NCBI RefSeq assembly: GCF_014650675.1
Contig: NZ_BMVK01000002.1
Location: 62,001 to 126,000, forward strand
Source of the DNA: Streptomyces anulatus
GTDB lineage: Bacteria > Actinomycetota > Actinomycetes > Streptomycetales > Streptomycetaceae
Direction: 5' to 3'
Length of the DNA: 64,000 nucleotides
Under the pieces are notes generated by a model, which made no database searches, was not told where the DNA came from, and saw only the letters and a list, made by a program, of their open reading frames with translations. Position numbers and translations under genes: made by a program. Positions 57,618-64,000 of this stretch are shown here, piece after piece. Each line of letters begins with the position of its first letter. Positions within the stretch are counted from its first letter, which is position 1.

Positions 57618-58019
57618 TCAGCCGCCGAAGTTCCAGGCGACCGCGCCGTTGCCGGTGACGAGGACGGCGAGCACGACGAGGTCGGCGACGCCCAGGGCGA
57701 GGCCCAGCAGGGCACGTCCCCGGCGGCGGGTGCGGCGGGCCAGGGCCAGCAGGGCCATCACGATCGCGGTGGGCCCGAGCAGGACGTTGAAGACCAGCAG
57801 CCCGACGAGGCCGAGGACGAAGGAGGCGACGGCCAGACCGTCCGCCTCCCGGCCCACGGCCCGGGAGACCGCGGCATCCGCGCCCACGACGGGGGCGGGG
57901 GCGGGGGCCTGGCCGGTGGCTCCGGGAGCGGCGCCGGCGTCGGGACCGGCGGCCCCGGAACCCGTAACGGTGCAGGTGCCGGAGTCGGTCACGCGGCGGG
58001 CGAAGTCGGTGAGGGTCAT
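57618..58019 (-). CDS. DUF4190-type membrane protein
   Basis: A 133-residue protein with an Ala/Pro/Gly-rich N-terminal half (residues 1-55) and two membrane spans: ADGLAVASFVLGLVGLLVFN and GRALLGLALGVADLVVLAVL, separated by ALLALARRTRRRG. The pattern AVASxVLG...ALARRTRRRG...LGLALG fits DUF4190. Function unknown. It starts at ATG 58019 and is followed by a 219-base gap that holds degenerate GGAGCCCG-type repeats (57530-57590) and no gene. Confidence 0.8.
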   Translation of the reverse strand: MTLTDFARRVTDSGTCTVTGSGAAGPDAGAAPGATGQAPAPAPVVGADAAVSRAVGREADGLAVASFVLGLVGLLVFNVLLGPTAIVMALLALARRTRRRGRALLGLALGVADLVVLAVLVTGNGAVAWNFGG

Positions 58020-58096
58020 GGTGCGAGCTCCTTCGGATCGATCCGGGACACGGCAGGCTCGGCGGGTGCGGGTGCGGGTGCGGCGGGCGGGGCGGG

Positions 58097-58282
58097 TCAG
58101 CGGGTGCGGCGCGACGTGCGCTCGCGTACGGCGAAGATCAGCAGCCAGCAGCCGATCACGGTCGCGGCGGCCAGGGTCAGCGGCAGCGGGATGTGGGCGA
58201 CCGTCCCGAGGACGATCCCCAGCAGAAGCAGCGCGGCGACGAGGACGAGCACGGCGGAACCTCTCTGTGCGACGACGGACAC
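58097..58282 (-). CDS. Small two-span membrane protein
   Basis: Sixty-one residues: spans VLVLVAALLLLGIVLGTVAH and LTLAAATVIGCWLLIFAV, then a basic tail RERTSRRTR. Divergent from the TetR gene, 108 bases away, so it may be a target of that regulator. I do not recognise a named family. Confidence 0.7.
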   Translation of the reverse strand: MSVVAQRGSAVLVLVAALLLLGIVLGTVAHIPLPLTLAAATVIGCWLLIFAVRERTSRRTR

Positions 58283-58319
58283 CGTTCGGCGGCCACAGGA
58301 CAGCCGTTCGGAGTACGAG

Positions 58320-58389
58320 TGTTCACTGACTAGCGAGTCTAAACCCCGGACCTCTTCCTCGACTCGGAGAACGGTTGTTTACTGAATGG
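58320..58389. promoter_or_regulatory. Paired 14-bp direct repeats, candidate TetR operator
   Basis: TGTTCACTGACTAG (58320-58333) and TGTTTACTGAATGG (58376-58389) match at 11 of 14 positions. One ends one base before the TetR ATG; the other is between the divergent genes. GACT-AGCG-AGTC (58327-58338 region) is also symmetrical. Binding is inferred. Confidence 0.35.
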
Positions 58390-58390
58390 C

Positions 58391-59080
58391 ATGAGTCACA
58401 CCCCCGCCGGAGTCCGCCAGACCCAGAAGCTCAGGACGCGCCAGGCCCTCCTGGACGCGGCGCTCGCCCTGCTGGAGCACCAGAGCCTGAGCAGCCTGGG
58501 CCTACGGGAGGTCACCCGGGCCGCCGGGGTCACCCCGACGGCCTTCTACCGGCACTTCGAGGACACCGCCGCACTAGGGGTCGCCCTGGTCGAGGAGACC
58601 CTGGGCAGCCTGCACGGGCTGATCGGCGCGGTGCTCGCGGAGACGGGCGACAGCGAGGAACGGCTGGACCGCAGCGTGGAGGTGATAGCGCGTCATGTCG
58701 GCGCGCAGCCCGCCCACTTCCGGTTCATCGCCCGCGAGCAGCACGGCGGCGTGGGCCCGGTGCGCGTGGCCATCGCCGCCCAACTGCTGCGGTTCGCGGA
58801 GGAGGTGGCGCTCGCCCTGCGCGAGGAGCCGGGGTCGGCCGGGTGGAGCACGGAGGACCTGCTGATGCTGGGCGGCCTCTATGTGGACCACATGGTGATC
58901 ACCGCGTCGGCCCTGCTGGAGGCGGGTCCGGCGGGTGAGCGGGAGGTCGTCCGGGTGGCCCGGCGAAGGCTGCGGCTGGTCTCGATCGGCCGCACGCACT
59001 GGCTCGACGAGAGGCCGCCGCTTGACCCTCCGGTAACAGGAGGCCCTACGGTCCCCGGGTATGAAGATCGTCGTCCATGA
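58391..59080 (+). CDS. TetR-family transcriptional regulator
   Basis: A 229-residue repressor. The N-terminal HTH is RQALLDAALALLEHQSLSSL followed by LREVTRAAGVTPTAFYRHFE. The rest is a ligand-binding helical domain with the pattern PAHFRFIAREQHGGVGPVR, similar to FabR/DesT-like regulators of fatty-acid genes; the ligand is not known. It has no clear ribosome site. Its end overlaps the DUF2268 gene by 20 bases. Confidence 0.93.
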   Translation: MSHTPAGVRQTQKLRTRQALLDAALALLEHQSLSSLGLREVTRAAGVTPTAFYRHFEDTAALGVALVEETLGSLHGLIGAVLAETGDSEERLDRSVEVIARHVGAQPAHFRFIAREQHGGVGPVRVAIAAQLLRFAEEVALALREEPGSAGWSTEDLLMLGGLYVDHMVITASALLEAGPAGEREVVRVARRRLRLVSIGRTHWLDERPPLDPPVTGGPTVPGYEDRRP

Positions 59081-59945
59081 CACCGCCTCCGCCCAGCTGG
59101 CCCTCCTGCGCCTCCCTCCGGCCCGACGGCCCGACGCCCTGCGGGAGATGCTCGCCCCGTTGCAGGAGGTGATGTCGCGGGTGGGTGTCGGGGACCTGGT
59201 CGAGACGCACCGCGCGGGCAGCGGCTTCCCGCTCGACCGGGAGGACCCGCGCCTGCCGGAGGCCCTGGAGCGGATGCGGGAGGCCCGGGTGTGGGAGCGG
59301 GTCGAGGAGTCCCTCGCCGCCGCGCGGGAGCGGCTGAGCACGGCGGCGCCCGGTGCGCGGACCGCCGGCACCGTGCACGTGGTTCTGGTGCTCGGCGACC
59401 CGGACGACCCGATGATGAGCCTCAACCAGGGCTACTTCGGCCTCGGCGGCATCCCGGGCGCGATCCTGCTGATGATGTGGCCCACCGCGACCAGCCTCGC
59501 CAAGATCGGGCACGCCGCCGCCCACGAGCTGCACCACAACGTCCGCTACGCCAACGTGGACTGGGACCCGATGGCGGTCACGGTCGGCGAGCAGGTCGTG
59601 GCCGAGGGGCTGGCCGAGGCCTTCGTACGGGAACTGGCGGGCGAGGACGCCATGGGCCCCTGGGCGACGTCGCTGTCCGGCGCGGAGCTGGACGCCGCCT
59701 GCGCGAAGATAGCGGCCGGGATCGACGTCGCGGGCATGCGGAACCTGTCCCCGTACGTGTTCGGCGACCGCACCGCCCTCCGACTGGGGCAGGAGCCGGT
59801 CGGGCTGCCGGACTTCGCCGGCTACGCGGCCGGGCTGCGCTTCGCGGACGCCCACCTCGCGGCCTCCGGGCTGACCGCCGCCGCGAGCGTCGCCCTGCCC
59901 GCGCGCGAGGTCCTCGGGAACGCGGGCGTGCCGACCGCCGTATGA
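59061..59945 (+). CDS. DUF2268 putative zinc metalloprotease
   Basis: A 294-residue cytoplasmic protein with the zinc motif HAAAHELHHNVRY (HELHH, residues about 156-160) and, 35 residues on, VAEGLAEAFVRE supplying a third acidic ligand. A conserved ALLLMMWPTAT-like block (here GAILLMMWPTATSLAKIGHA) precedes it. This is the DUF2268 family of predicted zinc-dependent proteases. It overlaps the TetR gene and is followed, 106 bases on, by a TipA-like regulator, so the three may be co-regulated. Confidence 0.88.
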   Translation: MKIVVHDTASAQLALLRLPPARRPDALREMLAPLQEVMSRVGVGDLVETHRAGSGFPLDREDPRLPEALERMREARVWERVEESLAAARERLSTAAPGARTAGTVHVVLVLGDPDDPMMSLNQGYFGLGGIPGAILLMMWPTATSLAKIGHAAAHELHHNVRYANVDWDPMAVTVGEQVVAEGLAEAFVRELAGEDAMGPWATSLSGAELDAACAKIAAGIDVAGMRNLSPYVFGDRTALRLGQEPVGLPDFAGYAAGLRFADAHLAASGLTAAASVALPAREVLGNAGVPTAV

Positions 59946-60051
59946 CCCGGCCCCGGGATCCGTACAGCCGGGTCCGCGCCCGTACGCCCGGCCCCGGACC
60001 CGTCACCCCGGCCCGGGGGAACCGCTCCCCCGGCTGCGGGAGACTGGACCG

Positions 60052-60873
60052 ATGAGGAGCGAGGACCGGCACCCCGAGGAGCCGACCGCCGACGGCCTGA
60101 CCGTCGGCCGGACGGCCGGGCTCGTCGGGGTCAGCGTGAAGACGCTGCACCACTGGGACACGATCGGCCTGGTGCGGCCGGGCGGGCGTACGCGGGCCGG
60201 GTACCGGGTGTACGGGGACGACGACGTCGCCCGGCTCCACCGGGTCCTCGTCTACCGGGAGATCGGCATCCCGCTCGCCGCGATCGGGCGGCTCCTGGAC
60301 GATCCGGAGGTCGACGCGCGCGAACATCTGCACCGGCAGCGGGGACAGCTCGCGGAGCGGATCTCCCGGCTGGAGCGGATGGTGGGTGCGGTGGACCGCA
60401 TGCTGCTGGAGTCGAAGCCGGGGATCCGACTGACGCCCGAGGAACAGGTGGAGATCTTCGGGGACGACTGGGATCCCGCCCGGACCGAGGAGGCCGAGGA
60501 GCGCTGGGGCGGCACGGACCAGTGGGCGCAGTACGCGGAGCGGGCGGCCGGGATGAGCCGCGAGGACTGGAAGGACGTGGCGGCGGCAGCCGAGGCCCTG
60601 TCCGCCGACCTCGCCACCGCGTACCGCACGGGAGCCGCTCCCGGGTCGGAGGTCGCGGACGCCCTCGCGGAGCGGCACCGCGCGCAGATCTCGACGTACT
60701 TCGACTGCACGCACGCCATGCAGGTCTGCATCGGCCGGACGTATGTCACCGATCCCGGCTACGTCGCGCACTACGACGCGATCGCGCCGGGACTCGGCGG
60801 CTGGCTGTGCGAGGCGATCGCCGCGAACGCCCGGGCCCACGGCGTCGATCCGGAGTCCGCGGTCTGGGAGTGA
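60052..60873 (+). CDS. MerR-family regulator with TipAS domain
   Basis: A 273-residue protein. Residues 17-85 are a MerR HTH (LTVGRTAGLVGVSVKTLHHW, TRAGYRVYGDDDVARL), followed by a coiled coil (REHLHRQRGQLAERISRLER). The C-terminal 120 residues match the TipAS antibiotic-recognition domain (EEAEERWGGTDQWAQYAERA, AQISTYFDCTHAMQVCIGRT). TipA itself binds thiostrepton-like peptides through a Cys; here Cys residues are in FDCTHAMQVC. It likely senses a small molecule and activates its own operon. Confidence 0.93.
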   Translation: MRSEDRHPEEPTADGLTVGRTAGLVGVSVKTLHHWDTIGLVRPGGRTRAGYRVYGDDDVARLHRVLVYREIGIPLAAIGRLLDDPEVDAREHLHRQRGQLAERISRLERMVGAVDRMLLESKPGIRLTPEEQVEIFGDDWDPARTEEAEERWGGTDQWAQYAERAAGMSREDWKDVAAAAEALSADLATAYRTGAAPGSEVADALAERHRAQISTYFDCTHAMQVCIGRTYVTDPGYVAHYDAIAPGLGGWLCEAIAANARAHGVDPESAVWE

Positions 60874-60881
60874 ACGGCCGG

Positions 60882-61760
60882 CTAGGCGGTGCGCGGGGCC
60901 TTGGCCAGCTGGCGGGACTGGGCGACGAGGCGGTCGGCGCTGTCCCAGACCTCGGCGTCCTCCTCCAGGAAGCCGCCCGCGAGGTTGCGCGTGGTGATGG
61001 AGACGCGCAGCGGGCCCGGGGCGGGGCGGCAGCGGATGTGGGCGGTCAGCTCGACGGTGGGGGTCCAGCCCGCCAGGCCCAGCTCGAACGAGGTCGGCGG
61101 CAGGGCGTCCACGGTGAGCAGCAGCGACAGCGGGTCCGGGTCGCGGCCGTCGGCCAGGCCGAACCAGCCGCGCATCTCGCCCTTGCCCGACGGGGCTCCG
61201 ACGGCCCAGCCGACGGTCGCCGGGTCGAGCTTGATGTCCAGGCGGTCGGTGATGGCGGAGCTGCCGGGGATCCTGGGCGCGCCGTCGCTCGGGCCGAGGC
61301 AGTGGTCCCGGTCCGGCATGGCCGGCGGCAGGGCCGTCGTGCGGACGTCGTCGGGGAGTGCGTCCAGGTCGCCGTAGGTGGCCAGGACCCGGATGCGCTC
61401 GATCTCGCTGCCGTCCTCGGCGTACTGGAAGAGGGAGGCCTGGCCCGTGGAGAGGGTGCGGCCGGTGCGGACGACCTGGGTGCGGACCACGGCGGGGCCG
61501 GGCGCGGAGGCGGTGAGGTAGTGCGCCGAGACGGAGAACGGGTCCGCGTGCGGCAGCGCCTCGCCCAGGGCCCGGCCGAGCAGGGCCAGCAGATAGCCGC
61601 CGTTGACTGCGTGGATGATGGTCCAGCCCGCGGAGAGCTCGGCGTCGTAGACGCCGTCCTCGCGCAGGGTGACCGCGGTGTCCCGGTCGAACTCGCTGTC
61701 GCCGATGGTTGCCCGTGCGGTCTGCGCCGCGTCAGTCGCTGCCTGTGCCATGGCATGCAC
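60882..61760 (-). CDS. Acyl-CoA thioesterase (double hotdog, TesB-like)
   Basis: A 292-residue thioesterase of the TesB-like double-hotdog type. It has the N-terminal hotdog (AGWTIIHAVNGGYLLALLGR, FSVSAHYLTASAPGPAVVRT) and the C-terminal hotdog with WTPTVELTAHIRCRPAPGPL. It hydrolyses acyl-CoA esters; chain length is unknown. GTG 61760 has GGGAGG ten bases upstream; ATG 61751 is possible. An inverted repeat CTAC-TGAGCG-GTAG lies at 61776-61789. Confidence 0.9.
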   Translation of the reverse strand: MHAMAQAATDAAQTARATIGDSEFDRDTAVTLREDGVYDAELSAGWTIIHAVNGGYLLALLGRALGEALPHADPFSVSAHYLTASAPGPAVVRTQVVRTGRTLSTGQASLFQYAEDGSEIERIRVLATYGDLDALPDDVRTTALPPAMPDRDHCLGPSDGAPRIPGSSAITDRLDIKLDPATVGWAVGAPSGKGEMRGWFGLADGRDPDPLSLLLTVDALPPTSFELGLAGWTPTVELTAHIRCRPAPGPLRVSITTRNLAGGFLEEDAEVWDSADRLVAQSRQLAKAPRTA

Positions 61761-61775
61761 GGTACATCGACCTCC

Positions 61776-61789
61776 CTACTGAGCGGTAG
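61776..61789. promoter_or_regulatory. 14-bp imperfect palindrome upstream of thioesterase
   Basis: CTACTGAGCGGTAG matches its own complement at 10 of 14 positions (CTACnGnnCnGTAG). This type of ACCGNNCGGT-like operator is common upstream of acyl-CoA metabolism genes controlled by TetR regulators. It lies 16 bases before the GTG start. Confidence 0.4.
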
Positions 61790-61822
61790 CTTTTTGGGTG
61801 CCGGATCACCGCGCGAGAAGCC

Positions 61823-62494
61823 CTAGGTGGCCGCCGAGCCCCCCTCGGCGCGTGCGGAGGAGCGGTTGTACGCGCGGGGCGCGCGCCAGTGGAAGCGCAG
61901 CGCCAGCAGCCGCAGCACGAACGCGGCGATCACCGCCAACCCGCTGGTCAGGGCGTTGAGGGTGTCGAAGCGGATGCACAGGACGACCATGGTCGCGCCG
62001 ACGATCGCGGGCACCGCGTACAGGTCGCGGTCCCAGCGCAGCAGCGAGGGCACCTCGTTGGCCAGCACGTCGCGCAGCACACCGCCGCCGACCGCGGTGG
62101 CCAGGCCCAGCGCCGCCGACGCGGTGAGCCCGAGGCCGTACTCGTACGCCTTGACCGTGCCGGTCACGCAGAACAGGCCGAGCCCCGCCGCGTCGAAGAC
62201 GTTGACGCCGACCTGGATGCGCTCCACGTGCGGGTGGAGGAAGAAGACCAGGACGGCGGCGAACAGCGGGGTGGTGAAGTAGCCGAGGTCGGTGAAGGCG
62301 GCGGGCGGGATCGCGCCGATCATCACGTCACGGAACAGCCCTCCGCCCAGCGCTGTCACCTCCGCGAGGACCGCGATGCCGAAGACATCGAAGTTCTTGC
62401 GGACGGCGAGCAGGGCGCCCGAGATCGCGAAGACGAAGATCCCGACGAGATCGAGCGCATGCTGGACGGAGGGCGTGAACAGTTCGGTGAGCAC
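61823..62494 (-). CDS. TRIC cation channel family protein (UPF0126)
   Basis: A 223-residue membrane protein with seven spans and two copies of the family repeat: FAISGALLAVRKNFDVFGIA with GGGLFRDVMIGAIPPAAF, and LFCVTGTVKAYEYGLGLTAS with GGGVLRDVLANEVPSLL. The GGG(x)xRD motif is the family mark. TRIC-family proteins form trimeric potassium or cation channels; some bacterial members are studied as such. It is upstream of a thioesterase and downstream of the opp genes. Confidence 0.92.
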   Translation of the reverse strand: MLTELFTPSVQHALDLVGIFVFAISGALLAVRKNFDVFGIAVLAEVTALGGGLFRDVMIGAIPPAAFTDLGYFTTPLFAAVLVFFLHPHVERIQVGVNVFDAAGLGLFCVTGTVKAYEYGLGLTASAALGLATAVGGGVLRDVLANEVPSLLRWDRDLYAVPAIVGATMVVLCIRFDTLNALTSGLAVIAAFVLRLLALRFHWRAPRAYNRSSARAEGGSAAT

Positions 62495-62512
62495 CGGGCA
62501 ATTGTGCCGGTC

Positions 62513-63732
<1,220 letters not shown>

Positions 63733-63736
<4 letters not shown>

Positions 63737-64000
63737 GCCGGGACCTCCGCCTTGGGCAGGACCGGGTTGACGCAGCGCACCTGGTGTCCGGCCGTGCGTG
63801 GTTCGGTCAGTTCGGGAGTGCCGGTGAGGCACTCCATCGTGTAGTGGTCGCACCGGGGTGCGAACGCGCAGCCGTCGGCCCAGGCGATCTTGTCGTTGAT
63901 GGACCCCCGGATCGGGTGCAACGGCTCGCCGCGCGGCGCGTCCAGCCGCGGGATGGAACCGAGCAGCCCGTGCGCGTACGGGTGGGTGGGGTGGGCGAAC
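63733..64000 (-). CDS. oppD: Oligopeptide ABC transporter ATP-binding protein (OppD type), C-terminal part
   Basis: The last 88 residues of an OppD-type ATPase; the rest lies beyond the window. It shows the end of the oligopeptide domain: HPTHPYAHGLLGSIPRLDAP, then GCAFAPRCDHYTMEC with the paired cysteines. The stop overlaps the oppF start as ATGA, so the two ATPases are translationally coupled. Confidence 0.92.

Overview
The window is a very GC-rich chromosomal segment from a Streptomyces. Evidence is the codon use (G or C at nearly every third position), frequent GTG starts, and gene content and order matching, as I remember it, the reversed SCO5519-to-SCO5478 segment of S. coelicolor: proline dehydrogenase, serA, ilvC-ilvN-ilvB, GGDEF-EAL, gatB/gatA/gatC, rmdB, ligA, mnmA, cysteine desulfurase, oligopeptide ABC transporter. 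No tRNA, rRNA, CRISPR array or insertion sequence was seen. Both ends cut genes (proline dehydrogenase at the left, an OppD-type ATPase at the right).

Layout. 1-2.4 kb: proline dehydrogenase, a divergent PucR-type regulator and a cis-prenyltransferase. 2.5-9.9 kb: a conflict or defence island. A leftward gene for a membrane-anchored, pilin-like polypeptide ending in a restriction-endonuclease-fold toxin domain is separated from a leftward Imm52-like immunity gene by an oppositely oriented two-gene cassette. That cassette encodes a 140-residue Bell-like protein and a 955-residue NB-ARC/TPR STAND ATPase that share the motif GRVYQAARD. It looks like an NLR plus cell-death effector pair signalling through an amyloid motif. 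10-15.8 kb: serA and the branched-chain amino acid operon ilvB-ilvN-ilvC, with a complete leader peptide and attenuator.

15.8-29.5 kb: a GGDEF protein with a decayed EAL domain, a 2-hydroxyacid dehydrogenase, a frameshifted PucR regulator, then an acyl-CoA ligase, a secreted alpha/beta hydrolase, a type-B carboxylesterase and another PucR regulator (a possible ester-catabolism cluster), an aldo/keto reductase, a sugar-dehydrogenase lipoprotein and a small DUF6191 protein. 29.5-40.5 kb: a large LuxR-type (LAL) regulator with a 57-residue partner, membrane protein, GNAT, MMPL transporter, Tat-exported phospholipase C with a candidate PHO box, and an ArsB/SLC13-like carrier.

40.6-51.5 kb: the gatC-gatA-(small membrane protein)-gatB operon, the intact GGDEF-EAL protein RmdB, ligA, a MetE-like protein, an SDR and a LOG-family protein. 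51.7-64 kb: an orphan effector with a DUF4157 metalloprotease-like leader (typical cargo of contractile injection systems), mnmA and a cysteine desulfurase (tRNA 2-thiolation) around an amidase, small membrane proteins, TetR and TipA-like regulators, a DUF2268 peptidase, a thioesterase, a TRIC-family channel and the oppD-oppF ATPases.

Most of the window is conserved core chromosome. The accessory, most novel parts are 2.5-9.9 kb and 51.5-53.4 kb.
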